NCBI RefSeq assembly: GCF_030252425.1
Contig: NZ_CP126994.1
Span: 620,001 to 684,000, forward strand
Length of the DNA stretch: 64,000 nucleotides
Source of the DNA: Acidisoma sp. PAMC 29798
Lineage (GTDB): Bacteria; Pseudomonadota; Alphaproteobacteria; Acetobacterales; Acetobacteraceae
Direction: 5' to 3'
Positions 35,369 to 44,900 of the stretch are shown one piece after another; positions within the stretch are counted from its first letter, which is position 1; each line of letters opens with the position of its first letter. A program made the translations under genes and the position numbers. The notes under the pieces were generated by a model. It was given only the letters and a program-made list of their open reading frames with translations, was not told the origin of the DNA and did not search any database.

Positions 35369-35398
35369 GTAGGGCGGAAAAGCGTAGCGTATTCCGCT
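35369..35398 (+). repeat. Family B dispersed palindromic repeat, copy 4
   Basis: About 30 nt: GTAGGGCGGAAAAGCG, then TAGCG and TATTCCGCT. GGCGGAA and TTCCGCT pair. It lies in the divergent gap between the quinone oxidoreductase and the substrate-binding protein. Confidence 0.7.
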
Positions 35399-35466
35399 GT
35401 CTAGCTCTCTACGCCAGTCTATTGGTCTAGTATGCTTTTCGGAACTGAAGTTTGGAGAAGAATATC

Positions 35467-36723
35467 ATGGCCTGGGGTCGACGCGATCTTCTCGCGGGTC
35501 TCGGGCTGTCAGGCCTCGGTGTCCCGCTTTTGGGCGTTTCTGGCGCGCGCGCTGCCAAGACCCGCCCAGCCGCTGCGGCTGACGCCCCGGTCACGATCGG
35601 TACGCTTTTCCCCGCGACCGGCCCATTGGCGGCCCATGGCGACGAATGCCTGCGCGGCGTCATCCTGGCGACCGAGGCCTGCAATCGCGCTGGCGGACTT
35701 TTCGGCCGCCAGGTCGTGCTGGTGAGCGGTGACGCCGCCGATCCGGATCGAGCGGTTGCCGAGGCACGACGCCTGATTGCCGACGCCCAGCCCGCGCTGC
35801 TTCTCGGCACCGGGGACGGCGCGCTGAGCCTGGGCGCCAGCGAAGCGAGCGAGGGCTCCGGCGTGCCCTATTGGGAACTGAGCGCGACGACACCCGCCGT
35901 CACCACCCGAGGCTTCCGCTATCTGCTGCGGGTCTGCGAGCCCGAATCGAGCATTGCCGAGGGCTGCCTGGATGCCGCCCTGGATCTGGTCGCGCCGGCC
36001 CTGCGCCATGGCCCTGCCGAGCCCAAGGCGGCCCCGCTCATCATCGTTCTTCTCTATGCCGACACGGCATCAGGGAATGCGCTGGTTTCGCTCGTCGCGG
36101 CGGCCGCCCATCGGCGGGGCCTGCCGAGCCTGATCGCGATCGCCTATCAGCCCGATGCCGTGGATTTCAGCGGTATCGCCACCCGCCTACATGCGATCAA
36201 GCCAGATGTTATGGTCCATCACGGCAGCAGCGAGGACGTGGTTCTGCTGTATCGCAGCCTGGAGGCGCTGCGGTGGCAGCCTGGCCGGATCATCGGCACG
36301 ACGCCCGCCTATGCGATGACCGAGACGGCAGCCATGATCGGGCCATCCTTCGACGGCACCCTCGCGGTGACCGTGCCACCCTATCGGGCGGATGCCAGGC
36401 TGATACCGAACGCCGCCAAAGTGGCGCAGGCGTATGAGCAACGCTTCGGCGCGCCACCCCGCTCGGGCTACAGCCTGTCCCACTACGCTGGTGCCGAACT
36501 CTGCCTGTCCAGCCTGAAGGCCGCGGGGAGTATCGACCGCGACCATGTTCTGAGCGTTGTCCGCAGCTTGGGGGTAAAGGAGGGCGGCATGGTCAATGGT
36601 TGGGGCGCCCTGTTCGGCCTGGGTGGCGAAAACACCCGCGCCTTCGCCTGCGTGCTGCAATGGCAGAATGGCGAATCCGTCGCCCTGCTGCCGAAAGCCG
36701 CTGCCGCCGGCAGTTATTTATAG
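35467..36723 (+). CDS. ABC transporter substrate-binding protein, branched-chain amino acid/amide type
   Basis: 418 residues, Peripla_BP_6-like. The start ATG 35467 follows GGAGAA. The N-terminus GRRDLLAGLGLSGLG carries a twin-arginine-like motif before a hydrophobic stretch ending ...GARA. The mature protein opens VTIGTLFPATGPLAAHGDE, then the QVVLVSGDAADPDRAVAEARRLI pattern of the family. No permease or ATPase genes are adjacent, so it is an orphan receptor or uses a distant transporter. Ligand unknown. Confidence 0.85.
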   Translation: MAWGRRDLLAGLGLSGLGVPLLGVSGARAAKTRPAAAADAPVTIGTLFPATGPLAAHGDECLRGVILATEACNRAGGLFGRQVVLVSGDAADPDRAVAEARRLIADAQPALLLGTGDGALSLGASEASEGSGVPYWELSATTPAVTTRGFRYLLRVCEPESSIAEGCLDAALDLVAPALRHGPAEPKAAPLIIVLLYADTASGNALVSLVAAAAHRRGLPSLIAIAYQPDAVDFSGIATRLHAIKPDVMVHHGSSEDVVLLYRSLEALRWQPGRIIGTTPAYAMTETAAMIGPSFDGTLAVTVPPYRADARLIPNAAKVAQAYEQRFGAPPRSGYSLSHYAGAELCLSSLKAAGSIDRDHVLSVVRSLGVKEGGMVNGWGALFGLGGENTRAFACVLQWQNGESVALLPKAAAAGSYL

Positions 36724-36801
36724 CGCCCGCGGGGCCGGCGCGTATTGGCAAATGGGCTGGCGGCCCCAAGTCCTGATCATCAACAACCTCGGGTGTTCGT
36801 C

Positions 36802-36972
36802 ATGCTGAAATGGGCGATCATATTCGCAGTTATTGCCCTCATCGCGGGTGCTCTCGGGTTTACCGGCATTGCCGGTGCATCCGCCGCGATCGCGAAGTTG
36901 CTCTTCTTCGTCTTCCTGGTCATCTGCGTCATCTTCATCGTTCTGACCTTCACGGCCGCGCGGCAGCTATAG
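36802..36972 (+). CDS. DUF1328 family small membrane protein (YtjA-like)
   Basis: 56 residues. Two hydrophobic segments, [20 protein letters not shown] and [19 protein letters not shown], joined by a [10 protein letters not shown] turn: the whole DUF1328 pattern. Function unknown; often stress-induced in relatives. A good intrinsic terminator follows at 37005. Confidence 0.9.
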   Translation: MLKWAIIFAVIALIAGALGFTGIAGASAAIAKLLFFVFLVICVIFIVLTFTAARQL

Positions 36973-37004
36973 CGGCCGTTGCAATAACCGACTGATTGAA
37001 AAGA

Positions 37005-37042
37005 CCCGGCCATTGCAGCCCATGCATGGCCGGGATTTTTTT
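37005..37042 (+). terminator. Rho-independent terminator after the DUF1328 gene
   Basis: CCCGGCCAT 37005-37013 pairs with ATGGCCGGG 37026-37034, followed by A and seven T. Ends the DUF1328 transcript before the ClC gene. Confidence 0.85.
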
Positions 37043-37221
37043 GTCTTTTGAACAGCGCGAGCATCTTATTCTTTCCACATAGATCTGGGCTAAAGAGGCG
37101 CGGTGCGCGATATGCCATCGACGAGCGCGATGGTTGGGTGATCGCCGTGAGCCCCCCGATCTGAATTGCGCCTGAATTAGGTTTGATGGTCCGCCGCGGC
37201 GGGTCATTGGGAAGCCTGGCC

Positions 37222-39015
37222 ATGTCCAGCCGCACCTTGTCGGGTAGCCGAACCAGAAGCCAGGCCATCGGCGACTGGGTTGTGCATGCGCCGCAAACGC
37301 TGCGCGCATTGGTTCGGGCGGATGAAATTTGGCTGACGGTCCTGGCGGCTGCAGTCGGCGTTTGCGCCGGCATCATCGTCGTTCTGATGAATGCAACCAT
37401 TCAGCACATGCATGAGACGCTGTTCGATCTGCCCGTAGGCACGCGGCTGTCTTCCTCCTCCGAAGTGGCAATCCCGCGCCTGCTTCTGGTGCCGGCGCTG
37501 GGCGGCCTGCTTCTGGGACTCGCAGGCCTCGCTCTGGCCCGCTGGCGACCGCGCCGCGCCGTCGATCCGATCGAGGCGAATGCGCTGTACGGCGGCCGTA
37601 TGTCCATCACCGACAGTGTGATCGTATGCCTGCAGACCCTGGCCTCCTGCGGGGTTGGCGCATCGGTGGGACTCGAAGCCGGCTATACGCAAATGGGCTC
37701 CGCCATCGCCTCTGCCATCGGGCGCAGTTTCCGCCTGCGCCGCAACGACCTGCGGTTGATGGTGGGCTGCGGCGCGGCCGGGGCCATCGGCGCCGCCTTC
37801 AATGCGCCACTCGCCGGCGCCTTCTATGGCATCGAACTCGTGATCGGCACCTATACGATCGGCAACCTGGCGCCGGTCGTGGTGGCATCGCTGACGGCTG
37901 TCTATGTCGAGCGTGGCGTGATGGGCGGCGTCGGTGGCTTCAACCTTAACCTGCCCTCCGACATTCCGGTCGTGCAATTCATCCCGATTCTCGCCCTCGG
38001 CATCATCTGCGCCTTGGTCGGAATCGCCATCATGCGCGGTGTGACGATCGCCGAGGAATGGTTCCGCCGCAGCCCGCTGCCGGTGTGGTCCAGACCGATG
38101 GTCGGCGGCCTTATCGTGGGTATCTGCGGGCTCGTGACGCCGATGGTGCTGTCCTCCGGCCATGGCGCCCTCCAGGACGGCCTTGGGATCGACTACCCGT
38201 TCATCCTGGTCGGCACGGCGCTGGTCTTGAAATCACTGGCCTCGGCCGTCTCGATCGGGTCGGGGTTTCGGGGCGGCTTGTTCTTCGCCTCCCTGTTTCT
38301 CGGCTCCCTGGTGGGGAAGCTGTTTGCCGATATTCTAACGATGCTCTCCGTGGGCCCGGTTCTGCCTGCCGTCGTCTATGGGCTGATCGGCATGAGCGCC
38401 ATGGCCGTGGCCGTCATCGGCGGGCCACTGACGATGTGCTTCCTGGCCCTGGAAAGCACCCAGAGCTTCCCGCTGACCGTCGCTGTGCTGGCGGCCGTCA
38501 TCGTCTCCTCCCTGACGGCGCGACGGACCTTCGGCTATTCCTTCGCGACCTGGCGCTTCCATCTGCGCGGTGAGGCTATCCGCAGCGCCGTCGATATCGG
38601 CTGGGTCAATACCCTGAGCGTCGGCCGCATGATGCGGCGCGATGTGCGCACGATCCGCACCACCACCAGCCTGGAGTCCTTCCGGCGGGACTTTCCACTG
38701 GGATCGACACACCGCGTCGTCGTAATCGACGATACCGGCCGCTATGCCGGCATCGTGCAGACCGCCGAGGCCTTCAGCCCCGACCTTGTGGTGGAGAACG
38801 TGGGCGAAATCCTGCATTTCGCGGATACCGTTCTGATGCCGCAAATGACGGTCAAGACGGCGGTCGCCATGTTCGAGGAGTCGGAAAGCGACGCGCTGGC
38901 GGTGGTCGATAGTATGGATACCAAGCGGGTGGTCGGGATTCTGACCGAGCAGCATACCCTGCGCCGCTATACCGAAGAGCTTGACCGCCGGCGGCGCGAG
39001 CTTTCGGGCGAGTAA
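37222..39015 (+). CDS. ClC-type chloride channel/antiporter with C-terminal CBS domains
   Basis: About 597 residues with many transmembrane helices. The ClC signatures are GVGASVGLEAGYTQMGSAIAS (the GREGP-like loop, Glu kept), FNAPLAGAFYGIELVIG, GSGFRGGLFFASLFLGSLVGKL and GGPLTMCFLALESTQSF. The cytoplasmic tail from about residue 465 has two CBS-like halves (MMRRDVRTIRTTTSLESF and VLMPQMTVKTAVAMF), likely nucleotide-sensing. The start is ATG 37222 with GGGAAG 7 nt upstream; ATG 37186 is an alternative. Confidence 0.92.
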   Translation: MSSRTLSGSRTRSQAIGDWVVHAPQTLRALVRADEIWLTVLAAAVGVCAGIIVVLMNATIQHMHETLFDLPVGTRLSSSSEVAIPRLLLVPALGGLLLGLAGLALARWRPRRAVDPIEANALYGGRMSITDSVIVCLQTLASCGVGASVGLEAGYTQMGSAIASAIGRSFRLRRNDLRLMVGCGAAGAIGAAFNAPLAGAFYGIELVIGTYTIGNLAPVVVASLTAVYVERGVMGGVGGFNLNLPSDIPVVQFIPILALGIICALVGIAIMRGVTIAEEWFRRSPLPVWSRPMVGGLIVGICGLVTPMVLSSGHGALQDGLGIDYPFILVGTALVLKSLASAVSIGSGFRGGLFFASLFLGSLVGKLFADILTMLSVGPVLPAVVYGLIGMSAMAVAVIGGPLTMCFLALESTQSFPLTVAVLAAVIVSSLTARRTFGYSFATWRFHLRGEAIRSAVDIGWVNTLSVGRMMRRDVRTIRTTTSLESFRRDFPLGSTHRVVVIDDTGRYAGIVQTAEAFSPDLVVENVGEILHFADTVLMPQMTVKTAVAMFEESESDALAVVDSMDTKRVVGILTEQHTLRRYTEELDRRRRELSGE

Positions 39016-39160
39016 GGGTCACATCTGCATGCAATGGGCTTGACCGGACGGCGCCCGATGCGCCATGTGCGGCGCTTGTCATAATGAATTCGATCCCGGA
39101 GTTCCCTGGGCCGCAGACGCGCGGCGGCAGAGGTCTTCGGCAGCGGCGGAAAGTGGACCT

Positions 39161-39328
39161 ATGGCCAAGTCGAACACGGTGCAGATCAAGCTCATTTCCT
39201 CGGCGGAGACGGGCTATTTCTATGTGACCAAAAAGAATACGCGTGCCCAGACGGGCAAGCTCGCGATGAAGAAGTATGACCCCGTCGTGCGCAAGCACGT
39301 CGAGTTCCGCGAAGCGAAAATCAAGTAG
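39161..39328 (+). CDS. rpmG: 50S ribosomal protein L33
   Basis: 55 residues, basic. [21 protein letters not shown] and [20 protein letters not shown] are the alphaproteobacterial L33 sequence, without the zinc-binding cysteines of the C+ form. Monocistronic and followed by a terminator. Confidence 0.97.
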   Translation: MAKSNTVQIKLISSAETGYFYVTKKNTRAQTGKLAMKKYDPVVRKHVEFREAKIK

Positions 39329-39346
39329 TTTCGGCCTCCGACGGAA

Positions 39347-39374
39347 CGGCCTCCGTTTGCGCGGAGGCCGCTTT
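39347..39374. terminator. Terminator between rpmG and the GT4 gene
   Basis: CGGCCTCCG 39347-39355 pairs with CGGAGGCCG 39362-39370, then CTTT. It lies between two convergent genes; the short T run supports the plus strand, and it may also stop the opposite transcript. Confidence 0.7.
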
Positions 39375-39375
39375 G

Positions 39376-40692
39376 CTACCGCGTCTTGAGAGCCCGTTTG
39401 CGAGGTCCAAGGACCTCGACCGTCTTGGGCTTCGCATGGACCAGCGGCTGATGTGTCAGCCGCTCGATCAATTGATCGTATTCCCGCAAATAGACGTCGA
39501 GGTCCAAGCTGGCCTCGGCATAACGGCGCGCATTCGCCCGCAGCCGGCGATTGAGCACGTCATCCTCCAGAAGGCGCAGCAGAGCACCGGCTAAAGCATC
39601 GGGGTCCGCGAAGGGCACCAGCAAGCCGGTTTCTTCATCCGTGATGAATTCCCGGACCGGCGGGGTATCGCTGCCGACAATGGCGCAGCCTGACGCGATC
39701 GCCTCCCGCAGAGACCAGGAGGCGACGAACGGATATGTCAGATACACATGCGCGTCCGACCGCCGCAGAATCCCCAGATGCGTGTCGTAGGAGACATGGC
39801 CGAGGAAATGGATGCGATCGAGGTCTAGCTTGCCCTCCATCTCGCGCATGATGGTGGTGCGCCAGCTCGATCCATCCGGTGGCATGGCCCCATAGCCGAC
39901 GTTTTCGTTGCCGACGATCGTGACATGGAGATCCGGCCGCTCCGCTTGCATGGCGGGCAGGGCGCGCATGAACACGTGAAAGCCGCGATACGGCTCCAGG
40001 TTGCGCGCCATATACGTGACCATCTTGTGCTTCGACTCGATGCGGAAGCCATTGGGCAGGGTGTAAGACCGGCTCGCGCGCGGCGCCGGCGGATGACAGG
40101 CCGTAATATCGACGCCTTCCCGCAAAAGGGTGATTCCCTCCTGCGCCCACAGCGGATAGGTGCTCTTCTGCCAGAGCGTCGGCGTTTGTCCGTGACTGCC
40201 AGGTAGGGTCAGCGCCAGGAGATTGACGGCGTTTTTCGATCGCACGCCTGGATAGTCTTCGTCTTTGGTCGGAAATTCCGGGTCGAAATCGACGTCCTGT
40301 CCCTTGGTTTTGTAGAAGAACTCGAAATAGCCCAGCATCGGCGCTGCGGGAAAGACGTCCTTCAGGTTCAGCAATTCCCCCCATCCGTGATGGCCGATGA
40401 TGATATCGGGGCTGAAGCCGAGGGCCTTGATCTGTCGTACGGCCGTGGCCGCTGCTTCGGCGCGCCGGATCGCGATTTCGAATTCCCGCGCGTGTCTGTG
40501 GATGCGCTCATCTGAGGCACGCGGAGAAAAATAGGAAATCTTGCGGACGTTGGGCACCTGATTGGCATTGGGTTCGCTGAGGAAAACGACCTCATGCTGG
40601 TGTGCCACCAGATGACGGACGAGATGGTGATATTGGCCGGGAAAATTCTGGTGGACGATGAGGAAGCGCAAGGATGCTTTACCCGTGGACAA
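39376..40692 (-). CDS. Glycosyltransferase family 4
   Basis: 438 residues, GT-B fold. The N-terminal domain begins LRFLIVHQNFPGQYHHLVRHL and continues HEVVFLSEPNANQVPN. The donor-binding domain has NLEPYRGFHVFMRALP, VTIVGNENVGYG, IHFLGHVSYDTHLGILRRSDAHVYLTYPF and the EX7E-like SLREAIASGCAIVGSDTPPVREF. Retaining sugar transfer onto a glycan or lipid is expected; the sugar is unknown. Most downstream gene of the minus-strand glycosylation/secretion locus (39.4-50.7 kb). Confidence 0.9.
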   Translation of the reverse strand: MSTGKASLRFLIVHQNFPGQYHHLVRHLVAHQHEVVFLSEPNANQVPNVRKISYFSPRASDERIHRHAREFEIAIRRAEAAATAVRQIKALGFSPDIIIGHHGWGELLNLKDVFPAAPMLGYFEFFYKTKGQDVDFDPEFPTKDEDYPGVRSKNAVNLLALTLPGSHGQTPTLWQKSTYPLWAQEGITLLREGVDITACHPPAPRASRSYTLPNGFRIESKHKMVTYMARNLEPYRGFHVFMRALPAMQAERPDLHVTIVGNENVGYGAMPPDGSSWRTTIMREMEGKLDLDRIHFLGHVSYDTHLGILRRSDAHVYLTYPFVASWSLREAIASGCAIVGSDTPPVREFITDEETGLLVPFADPDALAGALLRLLEDDVLNRRLRANARRYAEASLDLDVYLREYDQLIERLTHQPLVHAKPKTVEVLGPRKRALKTR

Positions 40693-40839
40693 TCGGCTTG
40701 GACCGAGGCGGTAGAGGCGGCCGGGAGATCAATGGAGGGCCGCTCCTGTCCCTGAAAAGGAGCACGGCCGCCTGCCGACATAGCCCGCGCCGCGCCGCGC
40801 TGGCAATGCCGGCACGCGGCCGTGGTCAGGCGCGGTCGG

Positions 40840-41829
40840 TCAGCGTTTCCGTGGGATCGGCTTCGACTTCGCGGGCGCTGCCATCGGGCTCGCCTTGGCG
40901 ATGGGCTTGGGTGGCGCGGCGGGGACTTTCGGCACGGCCTTGACCGGCGCTGGGGCCGGGGCCTTCGCGACAGGCACGTTTTCAAGCTTCGCCGATTTGG
41001 TGGTTTTCGGAACGAGCGTCACGCGCATCGCTTCGAGCGGGGACAGACCTTCGGTCTCGCAGCTCTCCTCGCTGCCCACTGGGCCGATCTGCGACCCGTC
41101 CACAAAGCTCGCTTCATAGGTCAGGGTATAGCGCTTGGCCGCCGCCTCGCTCAGCTTCACCTTCAGGCCGAGCAGCGGCAAGGCCATGCCACGGCTGCCG
41201 CAGAACTGTCCCGATTCCGACCAGGGGGATAGCCAGCCGCGCCCGAGGACCGCCTGATAGGTCAGGTCGCTCGGGGCAAGGTCCGCAGGGGCGCGCAGGC
41301 TGAAGCCTTCGATTGCAAATTGGCTGCCCGGCCTGCCCGCCCAATCACCAAAGGCAATGCCGACATCGCCCGTGCTTTGAACATGGGCGACCACGTCATG
41401 CGGCTCCGTGAGGATCATCACGGGACGGCGCGCGGCCCCGGCAACTGCCGCCACCGGTGCGGTCGTCACCGCAGTGGGCGCCGTCTCGGATAGTCGCAGC
41501 ACGCGGATCTTGGGAGGAGCGTCCGACACAGACGTTGACTGGTAAATCGTGATCATCACCTGGGCGGGTCCGCTCATCACCCGGATCAGCGCGGCATCTC
41601 CGGTTCCGCTGAGCCAGCCATCGGACCGAAAGGATGTGATGGCGATATTGCTATCGGTGGGATCGATCGTGGAGACCCGAACGCCTGCAAGGCCGGCGGT
41701 CGGCAAGGGCGATCCGTTGACGAGACAATAGATCCCCGTCTCAAGCATCATCAGATGGGCAGATGACCGCAATTCCTCCACCCGGCTGTCGCCGGTTTGG
41801 GGAGGGGATTGTTTTTCAGCTTGGGACAT
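40840..41829 (-). CDS. Protein with three hydrophobic-W (ChW)-like repeats, function unknown
   Basis: 329 residues with the start at MSQAEKQSPPQTG (41829); the frame opens 17 codons earlier. No signal peptide. The N-terminal ~115 residues form a beta-rich unit (LETGIYCLVNGSPLP, DGWLSGTGDAALIRV, AQVMITIYQS). Residues 149-178, 191-226 and 238-272 look like three copies of a clostridial hydrophobic-W repeat: AHVQSTGD..GDWAGRPGSQ..IEGFSL; YQAVLGRGWLSPW..SGQFCG..LLGLKVKL; YEASFVDGSQIGP..LSPLEAMRVTL. A Lys/Ala/Pro-rich tail of ~55 residues follows. It lies between two glycosyltransferase genes, suggesting glycan recognition. Confidence 0.7.
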   Translation of the reverse strand: MSQAEKQSPPQTGDSRVEELRSSAHLMMLETGIYCLVNGSPLPTAGLAGVRVSTIDPTDSNIAITSFRSDGWLSGTGDAALIRVMSGPAQVMITIYQSTSVSDAPPKIRVLRLSETAPTAVTTAPVAAVAGAARRPVMILTEPHDVVAHVQSTGDVGIAFGDWAGRPGSQFAIEGFSLRAPADLAPSDLTYQAVLGRGWLSPWSESGQFCGSRGMALPLLGLKVKLSEAAAKRYTLTYEASFVDGSQIGPVGSEESCETEGLSPLEAMRVTLVPKTTKSAKLENVPVAKAPAPAPVKAVPKVPAAPPKPIAKASPMAAPAKSKPIPRKR

Positions 41830-41948
41830 GAAGCGCCTCGTTTTGATCGTCTTTGGAAAACACGCGAGCGCCGCGCGCACAGGCTGGAATGATGTAATAA
41901 CAGCCGTGTGAAATGCCCCGCGTCAATGCCGCACCGCATAGCGCGCCA

Positions 41949-44900
41949 TCATAATGTCGGTGCTCGATGCGTGATGTCCGGGACGGCGAGCAGGGCATTG
42001 TTGATGCCGGCCGCCGAAAGAGCCAGGGGCAGGACCCAGCCCTTGCCAGTGGCCCGCACGCGTTCCGCCTGGGTCCCGATATCGAACACGGCCACGCGCA
42101 GGCCGGCGGCCCAGGCATCGCTCAGGGCAAAGCACCATGTTTCAGGCCAGATTGAGGGGATGAAGGCCATATCGGCATTCTGCGCCGCAATCTCCTCGAC
42201 CGCCCGATTTTGGGCGAAACGATAGGTGACGAAGACGCGCCCTGTCTCGACAAGGCGATGGTCGTCACGGGTGTAGCCGACAATGACGAACTCCAGAGGG
42301 AGATCGCGCAATGCAGCGTCACGGGCGCAGCCAAGGATGATCTCATAACCTTTTTCGACGCCGATGGCGCCGATGATCGCCACGCGGCGCCGGCCCATGG
42401 CGGGCCGCGCCGTGTCACGGGGGCGGGAGACCTTGGGCCACCGCGTGTCGTCCCCCCAGGGCACGACCTCTGCCTGCAGGGTGGGCAGGTAGCGGCGCAG
42501 GCGCGTGGCGACCTCCGCAGAGGGGACAACGACGCGCCGGGCCGCCGAGAAATCGATCGCGGTTCGCTGGCGCAGCGCCAAGACGGCGATATCTTCGCGC
42601 AGGCGGCTCCCGAGATCGGCGACGCAGGCGTCGCAGACCGTGTGATCCGGCTCCCCACAATATCTTTTCGATACGGTGACCAATGTCACGCGGGGGCAGA
42701 TGCTGGCGTAATCATGAACGTAGACGTCCATCGGAATGCCGAGGCGCGGCGCAAGATCAAGAAGGCTGTGCCTGTGACCGAGCTGATGATGCAGTTCAAT
42801 GTGGTCGGGATGATCGCGGCGCAGGAGTGCCGCGAGGCTGCCGATGTCGTCGGGGATCGAGAAGCGCAGGTTCGGATAGTCGTCGCGCCAGAGATCTCCT
42901 GTGGCGAGGCCAGGCTCCAGACGGCAGGCGCCGTCCCCGTCCGGTCTCAGGATGACGGGTCTGAACCCAGCCTCCCCAAGATCGCGACAGCGCGTCTTGA
43001 TCTGACGCTCGACACCACCGCCCTCGGCATGGGTGATCAGAATGACGATCGGTGTTTTGGGGCGGGCGTGCCACCGCGCGATATCCAGGCGGAGACGTGC
43101 GAGGGCCAGCGGGTCCCGCGCGACATAGGCTGAAATGAGCGCGCCGTAGCCCGGATGCAAACGTTCGAGGATGCCCAGATTGCGCCGCAGGAGATGCGCG
43201 CGGGCAGCGCGGAAGGAATGGCCACCGACATGGCCCACGAAGATTCCCGGTGCCGCGACATGACGCCAACCGAGGTGGCGCGCGCGCAGGCAGAAATCGT
43301 TCTCCTCGCCATAGCCTTGCGCGAAAACATCCTCCCGAAAGGCGCCGGTATCGCTCAGGCAATCGCGGCGGATGTACATGCAGAATCCGACGCTCGTCGG
43401 GATATCCACCACCGCGCCGCCGTTCACCCGCGCGGCCAGCCGGTCGAGGCGATCGATCGTGCGAAGATCGGGGGCAGGTTGCGCCGCGTTGACGCGCGGA
43501 TAGCTGAGGATCGTCGCGTCGTTGGACAGCGGTGCCACCGTGCCGATGTCGGGGGCTGACCGTGCCGCCGCCGCCAGACGTTCGATGACACCGGCGGGCA
43601 CCAGAGCATCGCTGTTCAGCAGCAGGACATCGCGAAGCCCCGCCGCGCGCATGCCGATATTGGCGCTGGCTGGAAAGCCAAGATTGCGCGGATTGCGGAT
43701 CAGCCGGATGTGCTTGGCGCGGGCGAGATCATCCAACGCGGCGGCCAGCGCAGGTTCCGGCGAATTGTCGTCGACCACGATCAGCGGCGTGCCCTGAGGT
43801 ACCGTCTCCAGCAGTCGCGTCAGACAGAGCAAGGTGGTGTCATACCCGCGATAGACCGGGATAACGACGGCCGGCAGAAGGCGGCGCCCTAAACGGCCGG
43901 GCCTTGGCACCAGGGTCGGCATGGGCACATCTGCCCAAATGGGCATTGTCGGGCGGGGCGGCAGGAGGGGGGGTGCGCGCCGTCGCGCAGGCGCCTCGCC
44001 GTCGCGGGCGGTTTCCACCGCCATCATGCGGCTGACGCCGACCGCCGTCGCGGTCCATTGCCTGGGATCGAGCGGGCTGCCGGTCAGGTCGCGGCCCCAG
44101 GCATCGCGAAGGTGGAGCAGTCCTGCGCGCTCGCCGAGTTGCGCGCGGGAAACCGTGAAAGCGCGGGGTCGTGTCAGGCCATCCATATTGGGATAGCTAG
44201 CGCCGCCGTCCGGTTCGATGGTGAGGACGGGGAAGCGACTGCTTCCCGTTTCCACCGCCGTCTCCACAGTAAGCGGCGCGGCAGTGCTCGGGTCGGCTGG
44301 GCGCCAGGCCCAGCCGCGAAGGTCACCATCAACCACTTCGACGAACCCTTCGACCTCACGCCGGCGGGTCAGATCGATCGGGCTGCCGAGAAAATGCATG
44401 CCATCGGCCATCACCGACAGGCTGCGGGCGGTTCGCCAGCCGCGCGGCAATTGGTGACGACCATCGGGCCGACGTCGCGCTGTGGTGGCGATATCATCGA
44501 AAGCGAGCGCCACTGTCTGATGTCCAACCAGCGTCAGGATGCCGTCGCTATCGACGGCACACCACCCCGGAAGACCGGCTTGGGTCGCGGCCTGGCGCGC
44601 GCTTGACGCGAAGGCAGCGTCTTTTGGCGCGACAAAGCGAGACAAGGTCGCGCCGACGGCATCGCGGAGCAGGGTGGGCATGCCCGTTAGCCCGGCCGCG
44701 GCGATGAGGCCGCTATGGACCGGAAGCGTATCGGACCGCAGCAGCAGGTCGATGAAGAGCGGGTAGGCTTTCCGATCTCGCTGCCTCAGGAGAACGAGAC
44801 CGAGCAGAAAGCTGACCTGAGTATCATCCGGTCCAAGCCGGACAGCCCGCTCCGCCCAATTGCGCGCGGCGACAAGATCCCCGTCATTGAGTGCCGCATG

